From NCBI RefSeq assembly GCF_011745365.1, contig NW_024468914.1, positions 2,502,001-2,566,000 on the forward strand: 64,000 nucleotides of DNA. The letters run 5' to 3'. Origin of the DNA: Cryphonectria parasitica EP155 (lineage: Eukaryota > Ascomycota > Sordariomycetes > Diaporthales > Cryphonectriaceae). The notes beneath the pieces are model-generated. The model did not search any database. It worked only from the letters and a program-made list of their open reading frames with translations, and had not been told where the DNA came from. The translations under genes were made by a program, and so were the position numbers. This document shows, piece after piece, positions 48,523 to 61,042 of the stretch; position 1 is the stretch's first letter, and each line of letters opens with the position of its first letter.

Positions 48523-50090
48523 GGCCTACCTGGCTGTCACTAAAGGTGTGAGCCGTGTCACGATCACCTCATCCGGGCTAGTATATATAGGGAACTCATT
48601 GTAGCCATCTTCGCATGTACCAGAACAGAGAGCAAGCCCAAACAAGGGCTGGTTCACGTGGGATTGGCTACTCTATCTGTGCCACGAGGGGGCATGTCGT
48701 GCCGCAACATGTCCAGACGGTCTACCGAGATGTCCCTCTAGACAAAGAGAGAGGGGTAGTCCCACTGCTCAGCAGCCACTGCCGTCCTCCGCTCACAACG
48801 GCGCCATGATCAGACGCAGCCGACAGCCCCCTTTCTGTGGCGGCTCCGACCTCTACAGCCTCGTCCACAGCCCATCCCTGAACCCCCTACTTTAGCGCTG
48901 TCCTTGTGGATATTTTGGTCGACGTCATGATGCCAATAACGAAGTCTGGCGGTAGGCTCATGAGTGAGCCTTGAAGGGGAAAACACAGACACCTTACGAT
49001 AGAAGTAGAAGTGATGAACGATTTGTGATTGTGTTGACCAGGTTCCTCCTTGGCGTGCCCTCCAGGCAGAGAGTTGTCACGGACATGCGAGGCCAAATCG
49101 TGAGGGCCAGCAGCCCAAAACAATAGAGGGGCTGGTCCGGCGTCCTGCCTCACTAACATGGTAATGTACCTTGTAAGCACCTGTTGTATGGTCAGATACC
49201 AGATATCCGTTTAGGGAGGGGCAGTCGGCTCTAGGTTGGGCCGCTGGCCAGGCGCCAACCGCCTGGAGAGAACCAGGCTAGCACGCCGTTCACTGGTCAT
49301 TCATTCTTCGCCCGTTTGCCTGATAGCGCATGTCAGGCACAGCAGGTCACAAGTGGGCATCCCTTTGTTTCGCACTCGCACCTGCCGCTGGGTCCCCACA
49401 TCAGAGCCAACTGATCAGTGAGAGACACTGGCAACTGGCACTGGCCACTCACTGGCTGACAAGCCGTAGCCACTGCTGACTGGGCGGGCGGGCCATCGTA
49501 AAAGCAGCCTTCCCTGCGCTTCCAAGGTTTTCAGGCCCCTCCATTCAGCACTCGACTGACAGCTTCTTTTCTTCCACCTGCCAACACCTTCTTGCCAAAT
49601 CTCATCATCATCCGTCCACCACAACCACACCGTACTGCGGCAAACAACCCAACTCAACCCCAACCCGGCACAAAACACACGATACCACATCTGTAAGTTT
49701 GTTTTTCTGCATGCAACAGCACTTGACCACACTCATGCACAGCCCTGTCAATCACCTGCAGGCATGCACCACCCTGCCTAGACCCGATCTACCTCGCCTC
49801 TCTGGTCCAATGTTCCTCTGGTGCCAGTGAATCAAACCAACTCTGACCTCTCGCCCTCAACTCTCGTCCAACTCCACTGCCTTCTGTGCGTTTCCATCTG
49901 CCTCAGGCTGACAAGAAGCTAAAACTTTCTTCGTGCGACAGTCTCACCAGAAGATTAATACTTCTTCCTCGACCCTCTACGACTCGACTTGCGACCTTCC
50001 CCAGATCAAACCCAATCGAAACCGCCTCATCGTCTCCGACGCCTCCTTGTGTCTTTTTTCTTTACACCTTCCACCCCCCTCAACACAGAA
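48523..50090. other. Intergenic plus long leader of the E2 gene
   Basis: From about 49500 the sequence becomes strongly pyrimidine-rich (CT and CA-rich), the usual look of a highly expressed fungal promoter and 5' UTR. A possible leader intron has donor GTAAGT at 49693 and acceptor CCTCAG ending 49906; this is unproven. The part before 49500 shows nothing. Confidence 0.5.
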
Positions 50091-51204
<1,114 letters not shown>

Positions 51205-51347
51205 AGCTCTCAGCCAACCTAGACAGGTCGGAAGGGGCGCTCGGATGGGGTGGTTGGATGGACACAGGTTTCTGTTGTTGAGAGGCAGGGCCGAAGGGAT
51301 GAGGTTGGCGAGATTTAGATGTCGAGTTTACCCGATGGACGGACACA

Positions 51348-51378
<31 letters not shown>

Positions 51379-53201
51379 CCATACCGGGGCGTCGAGACTT
51401 CCCTCGCCAAGATTTTCTTAAGGACTGGCTTTACTATGGCGTTGCATTCCACACATCTCGGGTTGCGGACATTGGTCGGTTGCGACGAGGTGGGTTTCAC
51501 TGTTCTCTGACAACACCACAACACATCATGACCTCGGGGAAAGGGGATTACACGCATGCATTGCAGATAGTCAGACAGCATAAGGAATCGACGTGGACAT
51601 TACAATCAATCACGCTCAGGGCCAGAATTCTAAGCTGCGTTCACGGAGCTGAAAGTGCACCCAAGAACAGGCAACCAGACAACTTTTGTCTGAAGATCAA
51701 CGCGTAAAATACGCAATGTTTCGGGCGCACATCCGAATGAAGGCATCGTCCACTAGAGCTGGGCCGTCCATGCAAAGGGCTCATCAAAATGGACGTCGCT
51801 GCTAGGACAAAGACAACTGGTGGTGTTTGTTGGTTTTTCCCCCTTGATCCCGCCTCGAGGCCCCCCGGACCTCCGACAAGGAGACTGCCATCAAAGACGA
51901 TTACGCAAGCCTTGCTTTCTAGTTTACGAACACACACTAGACTTGTTTCGTGAACTTCACTACTGATGCCCATATTAAAGGATGTAAGTCGGACGTACAC
52001 CCCATCCACGCTAATGACTTCGGGGTACGCAGGGGATGTGCATGGCCAAAGACAGAAGATATGTACTCAGACACGTTATCCAGAACGTTGGAGGGCCATG
52101 CTACAAGACCTTGCTGAATGGTCGCATTGCAGAGAGGAGATGATGGGGGACGACTTATTGCACGTGTGAAGCTTGATGACAATATTGACAGGCACAAGGC
52201 AAGCCGAATCTTGATCGGACTTTTCTACCCATTAGCGAAAGGTCTTGATCTGAGTATAGGTTCTCCAGTGCAGTGAGAAAGCCCTGCTAGCGTCTACGGG
52301 TGCTGACTTTGGTGGCCGTTGCAGATCCCTTCCCACGGGCGCCTATGAGGCTGAAACCCAGGATGTGAGGCTCACCCCGTCTCACCTCCAGCAGAGCTCA
52401 TTTTGCCTCGCCAAATGTTGAAACTCTTTTTCTTTATCACAAGGTCTTATGTCATTGCAGAACTTATTCCTAGTTGAGACTTCCACCGCGTAAATCCTCC
52501 CAATTTTGGCGGATGCATTTCTCGAGGTTATCATGAGGCCTAACTAAGTACCTTTTCTCCGCCTAACCATCATCACCATCATATTCTCAGGCGAAACATC
52601 TCCAGATTCTGCTTCGGATTGCTCCGGTCTATACCACCAGTCGTGTCTCTCTACAGGCTACAGCTTGATATGCCGTTTTTCGGTCACAAATTCAAGTAGG
52701 GTTTCAGCTGTTGAGCCATTCCTAGGCATTCTCCTTGAGTCCTTGCTCACCTTGTCGACCTCGCTATTCGTTGCCAAGCACACAAGTAGGAATTGTTGGC
52801 GTGTAAGAGAAGAGCCAAGACTCATGATCTGCAATATATCAAATAAATCCCCGAAGCCAACCAAGATATGGCCGTCATGATAACTCAGCATTTTTCTACC
52901 TTTCAACATCTGGCCAAGTATCTGGTTCCTTGTACTTATACTTCCCCTGCACTGATCCCGATCAGCCCGCTTCCTCTCCTTCACATTTACCATGGTCATT
53001 CCTTCAACCATTCTTACATTCGTCTTTAATCTTAAGCACTCAGCTAGTCCCTCCTTTCATACAAAATCTGTGAGATCTCACACAATTTCATTTCCTAAAT
53101 TGTCTTGTAATATTATCCACAGTGTCTAGGTTACCAAGATCCACCATATGTAGGATTGCTGCCGTGATTATTTACAACACACAAGATCATTGATCTTCAA
53201 G
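51205..53201. other. Intergenic, E2 3' region
   Basis: A (CA)n microsatellite is near the start. Frames at 51641-52009 and 52658-53011 on the minus strand lack domains and were not called. Confidence 0.45.
51352..51378. repeat. CA dinucleotide microsatellite
   Basis: About 13 CA units, about 150 bases after the E2 stop codon, probably in the 3' UTR or just beyond; likely length-variable. Confidence 0.9.
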
Positions 53202-53945
53202 ATGCAGGGCTTCACAGCCGGCATTGTCATAATTTCCTGTTTGGTGTCTGCTTCAGCCATGCCCGCAGCCAGCGCCCAAGCAACCTCAGCCACTTTACCT
53301 GCTCCGACTGGCGCAGCCACAGGGTATACAGTATGTTCCTCCTCCTACCCATACTCAAGTCATTAATGACGACGACACGAGGCTGACATGAACCTCCACC
53401 TAGGCAGCAATGGTAACAGCACAGCCGCCATAAGGAACGACAAAAACCTCCAAAGATTCACCAAGATCCTCTGCGGTGCTCCCATAACCGTCGCCCAGAA
53501 CACCACTACCAACAGCAGGCCCTTCTCCGTGGCGGGTGGAGGAGACATCTTTGTCGACGTCGACACTGCACTCAGCAGAACCTGTGATGTCCAGCACAAT
53601 GTCTGTGCCGACGCCGCCAACATAGGACAGGTAAATGATGTTGAATGGGATGATTTAATCGTGCAAAACCGAGAAATAATTAGAGGGAAAGCATTATAAC
53701 GAAACAAGAATAAGAATAAAAAGAAATCAATTAATGAGACGAGAAAATTGGCTATATGATTGAAGTATAAGTAATTGGGAAATGTCTTGACTCTACATAT
53801 GTTAAGTGCTTACAGTAAGGGAGGGGGGCCAGGCCAGGGCCTATAGCCATAACCCTAGAACTATAGTCCCCTAACCCGCTTGGTAGCTGAACACACCGTC
53901 TTGCAGGGCAAGAACATCTTGAAGCTAAAGATCGGCCTCGCATGA
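53202..53945 (+). CDS. Small secreted protein; 3' end uncertain
   Basis: The N-terminus MQGFTAGIVIISCLVSASAM is a signal peptide with a hydrophobic core and AxA-like cleavage region (AMPAASA). Exon 1 (53202-53323) joins exon 2 (53408 onward) through an intron with GTATAC, CTGACATG branch and AGGCAG, giving TGNGNSTAAIRNDKNLQRF. VDVDTALSRTCDVQHNVCAD and AANIGQ follow, resembling the Cys-containing end of fungal secreted proteins. After GQ there is a good donor (53631), and TTGCAG ends at 53906. Splicing adds a 12-residue end, total 127 residues; unspliced, the frame stops at 53699 (137 residues). Either version lacks the last Cys motif usually expected. The protein is probably extracellular; function is unknown. 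Confidence 0.6.
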
Positions 53946-54165
53946 GGTGCTCAGTTTACCCTTTACTCTTGCGAGGTCAGCAGTGATCGGATTCAATTTT
54001 CACGTTTGAGAGAGATAAAGAACCCCAAATTTTGATTCCTACACTCTCAAATTGTTGCGGCAGACAGACAGGTTCGTACTAATCTCACGCCTCACCACAA
54101 TTTCCACCAAACACGTACTCACTCACAATTCAGACACCTTGGGAATCTTCCTCCTCCTCACATCC

Positions 54166-54939
54166 ATGGCAACCTCAGCCAGTGCCGTCAAGGCTCTCAC
54201 CTGGGGCGCCATCGGTGCCAATCTCTACGTCTTTGGCAGATGGCATATCGTGCCGTACAAGCAAGACCCAAAAGAGACAGCCTCCGCCAACAACAAGCAG
54301 CACCAGCAGGAGCCCACGTCATCCTCGTCGCCAGCCTACCGCGAGGTCCAAGCACGAACAGAGCGCTACATGCGTGACAACTACACCCTGAGCAAGCGCA
54401 ACATCGATGAGGGCCGCTGGTACACCGTCCTCACCTCCGCCTTCAGCCATCAGAACCTCCCCCACCTGGCCATCAACATGTTCATGCTGCGCGAGGCCAG
54501 CATGATCGCGAGCCACGTCGGTGTCGGCCCAGGACGCCTGGCAGCTCTCGCCCTGGGGTCTGCGCTGGGCGGGTCAGCGGGGTCGCTGTACGACAGTACC
54601 AGGCGTGTGCAGAACGGTGAGCCCGATGTCCCCGGGCTGGGCGCCTCAGGCATGGTTCAGGGCATGCTGGTGGCGACCATGCTGGCCGCGCCGCGCCTGC
54701 CCATGCAGGTTATGTTCATTCCCATCGAAATCTCATACCGGAACGTAGTGGGTGGCTTCATCGCATGGGATTTGTACAACCTGTACCAGGAGAGAGCGGC
54801 GGGTCAGAGGAAGGAGAGCTGGACGGGCTCGGGCTCGTATATTGGATATGCGGCGCACCTGGGCGGCGGGGCGTTTGGGGCGGTTTTCTATTTGCTGGCC
54901 ATACGGCGGGGCAGGCGACTCCCGTCGAGGTTTCGATGA
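54166..54939 (+). CDS. Rhomboid-family intramembrane serine protease
   Basis: An intronless gene of 257 residues. The frame is open to 54052 but begins with a non-ATG codon there, so the ATG at 54166 (MATSASAVKALTWG) was chosen. After the N-terminal hydrophilic region the conserved rhomboid block reads GRWYTVLTSAFSHQNLPHLA and IDM-like INMFMLRE. The catalytic Ser161 lies in GLGASGMVQGM, and catalytic His231 in GYAAHLGGGAFG. A loop with low complexity (QQEPTSSSSPAY) precedes it. The arrangement (HxxHxxxN-like HQNLPHLAIN, GxSG, then His) fits mitochondrial/secretory-type rhomboids. The substrate is unknown. It is convergent with the dehydratase gene. Confidence 0.9.
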   Translation: MATSASAVKALTWGAIGANLYVFGRWHIVPYKQDPKETASANNKQHQQEPTSSSSPAYREVQARTERYMRDNYTLSKRNIDEGRWYTVLTSAFSHQNLPHLAINMFMLREASMIASHVGVGPGRLAALALGSALGGSAGSLYDSTRRVQNGEPDVPGLGASGMVQGMLVATMLAAPRLPMQVMFIPIEISYRNVVGGFIAWDLYNLYQERAAGQRKESWTGSGSYIGYAAHLGGGAFGAVFYLLAIRRGRRLPSRFR

Positions 54940-55128
54940 TTGGACTAGGTAAAGAAAGGGGTCTTCATCATACAGGATTAATCGATTGATCATCTTCAGC
55001 ATGCAACAGGGGCGTCACGACGAATATTACCTTTCAGCATTGCACATTCACACAGTACAGTCACAGCATTCTCTTCGTCTTTCCTGCCGGCTGTTATTGT
55101 TATTTTTTTATTATCAGCACACAGATCA

Positions 55129-57192
55129 TCAATGATTGTCCCTCGGAACCGGTTGTCTCTGTGCGATCCGCTGAAAACGTACAGCCCTCTTGAAGACCAT
55201 GCCCTCGCTCAGCCCACCAACCTCGCGACGGAAAATGTCCTGCCACGGCGTCTGGCTCGGGGGTACCTGGTACCCGCCCTTGGTCTCAAGCTCCTCGCGC
55301 CTCGTCCTGAGCTCCTCCTCTGACAACATGATATCAACACGCCTCTTGTTCAGATCTACCCGAACCACATCTCCGTCCCTCAGCAGCGCCATGTTGCCTC
55401 CGTCTGCGGCTTCGGGCGTCGCGTTGAGGATGCTCGGCGATCCAGACGTCCCAGATTGTCGACCGTCTCCGATACACGGCAAATCCCGCACCCCCTTTCT
55501 CAGCAGCCTTGCAGGCGCGTGCCGGTTGACGACCTCCGCCGCGCCTGGGTAGCCCAAAGGCCCGACGCCCCGCATCACCAGGATCGTCCTACAATCAATC
55601 TCGGCGTCCTCGAGACGTTCGTTGTAGTCCTCGGGCCCATCAAACACTACGACCCTGCACTCGAAAGCGTTTGGGTCGTCAGGGTTCGACAAGAACTTCT
55701 CACGAAATACAGGCGAGATGACCGACGTCTTCATGATGGCCGAGTCGAAGAGCGTGCCCGTCAGGTGGAGAAAACCTGCGTTTTCTTTGATGGGGTGGCT
55801 GAACGAACTGATAGTCTGCCGGTCCCAGGTAAATCGCCCTCGCACATTGTCGGCCACCGTCATGCCGTTGCAGGCGATGGCGTCAGGATGCGGCAGCCTG
55901 TCTGCCGCGAGCAGCTCTGCCATGATCGCAGGCAGGCCTCCAGCATGATAGTAATCTTCGCTAAGCATCTCACCAGCAGGCTGCATATTCAGCAGAAGAG
56001 GGATCGAGAACCCGATCTGGTCCCAGTCGTCCAGATCCAGCGGCACACCGGCGTGTCTTGCTATGGCACAGAGATGAATCGGTGCGTTCGTGCTACCTCC
56101 GATCGCAGTGTTGGCCACGATGGCGTTCTCGAAGGCACTGCGAGTCATGATGTCGCAGGGCCTCAGATCCTCGTGCACCATGCCCACGATGCGCTCGCCG
56201 GTCTGATACGCAACCTGCGACCTTTCCCTATACGGGGCGGGTATTGCTGCGGACCCAGGCAGTGCCATCCCCAGGGCCTCGGCCAGAGCGTTCATCGTTG
56301 ACGCAGTACCCATGGTGTTGCAGTGGCCAGGGCTAGGCGTACCCCTAGCAACCATGTCGAGGACCTCATCGTCGCTGATGCGGCCCGCGGCGTGTTCCTC
56401 TCGAGCGTGCCAGACCACCGTGCCAGACCCAACCCTCTGCCCGTTAGCCCAGCCATTCAGCATAGGTCCGACATTGAGGCAGATGGCTGGGATGTTGACA
56501 GTGGCGGCAGCCATTAGGCATGCTGGCGTTGTCTTGTCACAACCAGTGAGGAGCACGACGCCATCAAAGGGGTAGGCGTGCATGAGCTCGACCAGTCCGA
56601 GATAGGCCAGGTTTCTGTCCAGAGTCGCCGTCGGCCGTCTCGTGCTCTCCTGGATAGGGTGCATAGGGAACTCGAAAGCAATACCACCAGCTGAGCGGAT
56701 GCCTTCACGGACTCGCTTCGCCAGCTCAATGTGGTGTCGATTGCACTACGAGAAATGCACAGTGTATGTTAGAGAACTGTCTCTCTCTTCTTGATCACAG
56801 GCAGGTGGGAGACAGAGAAAAAGATGCTATTTATGGAGTTTTAAAAGAAAGATTATTCCTCTCACAGGAGCAATGTCAGACCCAGACTGTGCGATCCCGA
56901 TAATGGGCTTGTCTGACATGAGTTCCTCTCGGGTGAGCCCAGAATTGAGATACCTCTCGACATAGAGAGCTGTCATGGCCAGGTCATCCTTCCTATTGAA
57001 CCAGTCCGAGGAGCGCAGCTTGCGCTTCGGCTTGGGCGGCGCGAGCTCGCTGCGAATCCTGGCCATGGTCTCCTCCAGCTGTCTCGCCCTGGCCCGAACC
57101 TTGGCCAGTTCCGCTTCGTAGTCCTCGATGTCGACAAGAGGTCGGTCACTGCAGTCATCAGTACAGTCTCCGCAGGCTGACTCGCAGCTCAT
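55129..57192 (-). CDS. IlvD/Edd-family dehydratase with Cys-rich N-terminal extension
   Basis: This is an Fe-S dehydratase of the dihydroxyacid / sugar-acid (arabinonate, xylonate, galactonate) family. Exons 57192-56866 and 56745-55129 give 647 residues; the 120-nt intron has GTGAGA and TCGTAG. Cluster cysteines are expected at Cys110 (PCNRHH), Cys178 ([10 protein letters not shown]) and Cys251 ([13 protein letters not shown]). Later blocks include [16 protein letters not shown] and [41 protein letters not shown] and [20 protein letters not shown] fit sugar-acid dehydratases better than branched-chain Ilv3. No mitochondrial presequence is apparent. The extension ([14 protein letters not shown]) has four Cys, then a predicted coiled-coil ([20 protein letters not shown]). 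The exact substrate is unknown. Confidence 0.88.
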
Positions 57193-58815
57193 GTTTGTTG
57201 CTCGCGGCACGGGGCGGTTTGACTAGTCGTTTCGAGTCGGTACTGTCGGCGTCCTTTTTTCTCTTTCCTCTCTCCCTCTTTCCCTGGTCTTTCTCCAACC
57301 TCTGTTGCTGCTGCTGGAATGCGAGTTATTATTTTACCACAACTGGCATGAATAACCTCCCAAGCGTGACGCTCATACCCGTTCCGCAACTGTAAAAGAC
57401 TTTATTCAGTCACAGGACACGGCCCATAATTTGTTCGTCATAAGGGCAATTTTTGGGCCCATAATTAAATCGAGTACTAAGAACGTGTTCAAGCATGATT
57501 ATCGAGTTTAGGTGCTGGTAGTGGGCCGCCTTGGGCCGGTATATATATGTCAGGAGGGCAAAACACCCAGGACATGATAACAAGTTTTTTTTTAAAAATA
57601 TTTTGGAGGCTCAACATTTCAGCCACCCACTACGTATATGTCCCCAAGGACAGTACGTATAGACCTCTCGAAAAAGGAGAAACCTTTCACCTTAGTCTGC
57701 CAAGCCATATCTCCGGTCGCGGGCGTCTAGGACCCTCACATTACAGTGACTGAGGTGTCATTAGTGGGTCGAAATCATGCAGGTACAGTATCTGTGCACC
57801 AAAGATTCGCTGGTGTGGAATCTTGCTGGCGGTCCCCTAGTAGTAGTGCTATCTACAACAAAACAGAGACACAGACGATATCCGGGTCAAACATCGCCCC
57901 TACTATCTGGATCCTGGCCGCGCCAGAATTTACAGCGCCCTGTACGTTTGTTGACTCCATTATTATGCAGCTCGGCGCCTCAGTGAGGGGTTGTAGTATC
58001 TTAGTAGTTCTTTTCGAATGATGCCCACTCGGCTGAAGATATGGCTATGGGAATTCCCTCAACTCGTTGAGGGACTCTTGATGGGGAAAACGAGATGTCC
58101 AAATTTATACACGTCCAAACAGAAGTCGTATGCTTCAAGTAGTCCCACAAGACATATAGCATTTAATGATATCTGTCCCAGTGGTACCTGAAAGGGTGAT
58201 ATTAATTAAGTACTTTGCCTGGACAACTACCCAGCATCTCAATAACAGTCTACGCTTTCATGAAAGTAAACATCATGTGCAATCTAGTGTGTGCCTTCGT
58301 TCAATCATACGAGCTTCACAAATCCTCAGAAGCCACTCATCTCCTTGACGTCCTTGTAGCTTCTGCCTTGCATCGCTATGATAATTCCTCCAACTATTCG
58401 GGAATACACCCAGTTTCGTCCGACGCAGTGACGCTCCGAAGCCTCAATTTGCCGTTCCATCTCGTCACAAGATAGACTGATCTTCAGAGAGAAAGAGAAA
58501 GAAAAGAGGGGAGGTGGCACATGGCATCATTAGCATGCACGTCGCCGGCCATGGCCTATCAATCGAATCCCGATCCGCCGCAAAATGTACATGAAATAGG
58601 TTGTTCACGAAAAGGTTTCCTTTGGATGAAACCAATCATGCCTGCAGCCGATGAATCTCCAGATATCCCCCCTATGGCGCCAGGTATGTGTCCCGCTTTG
58701 CTAACTTGCCCTGCTTTTGTCTTTCTGTTCTGTCCATTGCTTTTCTATGATGACTGCCCTTTTTTTTCCTCTCTTCTTTGGTCTTCCAACCCCTCCATCC
58801 AAAAGTCGCACCGCA
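57193..58815. other. Gene-poor region of 1.6 kb
   Basis: This holds the promoter of the dehydratase gene. No coding frame is supported. The + strand frame at 58521-58913 is complementary to the next gene's 3' part and low quality. Confidence 0.45.
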
Positions 58816-59106
58816 TCAGCCGCAGAAGCTGTCAAGGCATTTTATCAACACCACAATGCCGCAGCAGTAAAGACAGCATTCACAGCACCCGTGGTCCCTA
58901 CGCCCACCTCTGAGGTCGGGAGACCCATCGCCGGACGGCTGGTGCATGCGTATTGGCTCTTGTGGGCGATAAGAAACTGCTGCCGCCTTGGTATGATCGC
59001 TGGACGGGTCGTGTGGTTGCGGCGCCTCGTCTTCGGGTGTGACGGATAGCGGGCGTTGGGGAATGTAACCCGGCGCGGGTGGGGTGAGCGTTGTCAACTT
59101 GTCCAT
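58816..59106 (-). CDS. Small CYSTM-like protein with Cys-rich C-terminus
   Basis: Single exon of 96 residues. The N-terminus MDKLTTLTPPAPGYIPQRP is Pro-rich and hydrophilic. The C-terminus HGCCECCLYCCGIVVLIKC has 9 Cys in its last 23 residues (counting to the end) with a short hydrophobic core, like the cysteine-rich tail-anchored (CYSTM) modules in stress-related membrane-associated proteins. No signal peptide is seen; a tail-anchored location is inferred. The ATG at 59106 is the first start of the frame. The + strand pieces near here are its complement. Confidence 0.6.
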   Translation of the reverse strand: MDKLTTLTPPAPGYIPQRPLSVTPEDEAPQPHDPSSDHTKAAAVSYRPQEPIRMHQPSGDGSPDLRGGRRDHGCCECCLYCCGIVVLIKCLDSFCG

Positions 59107-59800
59107 TCTGTGTATGTGTGCTTTGGTGTGTTTGTGTTTGTGCGCGTCTGTATGTAACGGGCTCGTCAGGTCGTTGAGGAGAGGACTTCAAGCACAAACG
59201 GGAAATGGATGCTGCGTGAGCAATGATCTGAAGACGTAGGCTTGAGGGATCGATATGAAATGAAAAGAGAGAGAAAGAAAGAAAAAGAGACGGAAAGAGC
59301 ACGATGTGGAGACAACTTGCGGCTCTCAAGAACAGGATCAAGTGATCGCAGAGGTTGGTGGGCGGAATGTCCGTCATACTTGCATTGTGTTTGCATAAGC
59401 AGCAAACTCCTTCCCTCCTCCAGAAAAAAAATCCCCGATTTAGAACCAAGAGAACGGGAGGAATTGGAGGAGAGCAGCCAAAGTCTCACAGCCCAATGTC
59501 GTGGAACCCTATGCTGAGGTCACACTCTCGGGAAACTCGGGCGAGCCGGTACGTGGGATCCTTCGCATCAGCGTATCAAGTAAGAATCTCACCGTGGGGT
59601 CCCTCGTCCAACCTTGCATGAGCACGGCCGAATTGAGCTCCTCTGATGAGGTTTTTAGGTCGAAGAAGAGAAGAAAAAGAAGACAAAAAAGGAAAGGAAG
59701 AAGGAAGAAGAAACAAGGAGAGGAAAGGATAATCTGAAGCCCAACCCAAGTAGCGAAAGCCTTTTAGCTAGAGTGAGAAGGTTGTGGATATTGAAACGTA
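59107..59800. other. Intergenic, purine-rich + strand
   Basis: Long GAA/GAGA-type purine tracts (59245-59300, 59660-59730) dominate. This lies between the CYSTM-like gene start and the 3' end of the decayed gene. Confidence 0.5.
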
Positions 59801-61042
59801 TCAAGCATCCTCATCTTCTTCCTCTGGTGGCTCGTCTTCACTTTCGTCTGTTACCTCCTCCTCCTCCCTCTCCTCGTCCTTCTCCTCCTCTTTTTCTTCT
59901 GGCTCTTGTTCTCCAAGCTCTGTCTAGGCTAATACGTCGTCGTCTTCCGACTCGTCATCACCAGCCTCCAAGCTACGAGCGGCACCTGGTCCAACGGCCA
60001 GGAGGATATCCATCAGCGTTGCTGTGTTGAGATCATGCTGTTGAGCCTCCCAGATGAGTCGCTTCATGCCCTTGGCCCACGTGCCATTTTGGTCCTTACG
60101 ATTTTTGTCTAGCTCACCGTGCGCGATGAGCATCAGAGTAGCCTTTTACAAAGTCTTCAATAGTGCCTCTGACCAGTGCTCTCTATGTTCCTGCCGAGCT
60201 TACTCCTATCCCTAACGACATCGCTCGGATCTGGCTCATGGCGACAAGGGCGTTCCTCCGTGTGCCGAACGAGACGCGGGGTCCCTCCATCTCCTCGAGA
60301 AGATGCTTCTGCATCCACTTCAGCTTATCCCGCACGTCCACCACCTTCTTGTACCAAAAGGATGCCTCCTTCCGCAGAGCGGCGCGAGAGTAGTTGGGCA
60401 CGCCGTCCCATTCCTTGAGCGGATCATACTTGCCCTTCCAACTCACTTCCGCCTCCTCCCTACGAACGAGGTATGTAAAATCCTTGTCCGGTTCCGGCAC
60501 GACCGCATCAGGCACAGGGTTTGGCTTCCTCCCACGCACCCGCTCATCGTGGATGCCGCGTTGACATCCTCGCGGGCGACCTGAAGGAGGATTTCATAAG
60601 CTCAAGCTCTTACCGTGCAGAGCTATCGAGCATCTACCCGTTACCTGCGTGGGCGGCCGAGACTAGGGTAGAGTAGGGGTCGTGAGATGCTTGGCCCTTC
60701 GGGTTGAGGATCTCGAGAGCTTTGTGTAGAAGTATGGTCATGTTCTCGGGGTGGGCCATAGGACCTCAACCTGGAGATGAAGACACCCGAGGCCGTGGTA
60801 GTGGCGGCGGTGGTGATGGTGGTGCCTGTGGCGCATCATCATGTTTGTTGTTGTTGCTGCTGCTGCTACTGCTGGTGGTATTCAAAGTGAACATGCTCCT
60901 GTAGACTCTGCTGTTGAAGCCGCAGTCGTGAAGGGGTATGAGGACGTGAGCGAGTCGCGTCTGTCGCATGTGGATGTTGACGAGACGAGGAGGGTCCAGC
61001 GTCGATCCGCGGCCGCTTCGCTGGGCTTGGTCCCCATGCCAT
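59801..61042 (-). pseudogene. Decayed gene with three in-frame stops and frame changes
   Basis: Read from ATG 61042, the protein begins MAWGPSPAKRPRIDAG and runs Gln-rich to TAG at 60868-60866. Another frame carries on through Ser/Asn/Pro-rich sequence to TGA (60768-60766), then directly to an open frame MAHPENMTILLHKALEIL (60759). That part uses introns 60644-60581 and 60203-60143 to reach VRREEAEVSWKGKYDPLKEW and WAKGMKRLIWEAQQHD. It ends in TAG at 59926-59924, yet the same frame continues for 40 acidic residues (TELGEQEPEEKEEEK) to TGA 59803-59801. Each stop can arise by one C-to-T change (CAG or CGA). REDVNAASTMSG just after intron 1 is in another frame, a possible second shift. Some breaks could be unrecognised introns or assembly errors; the 236-residue core (60759-59924) is coherent alone. 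Function unknown. Confidence 0.6.

Noticed and set aside
52658..53011. 117-codon minus-strand frame in the intergenic region
   Set aside because: No domain, no intron signals and no promoter-like context; likely chance.
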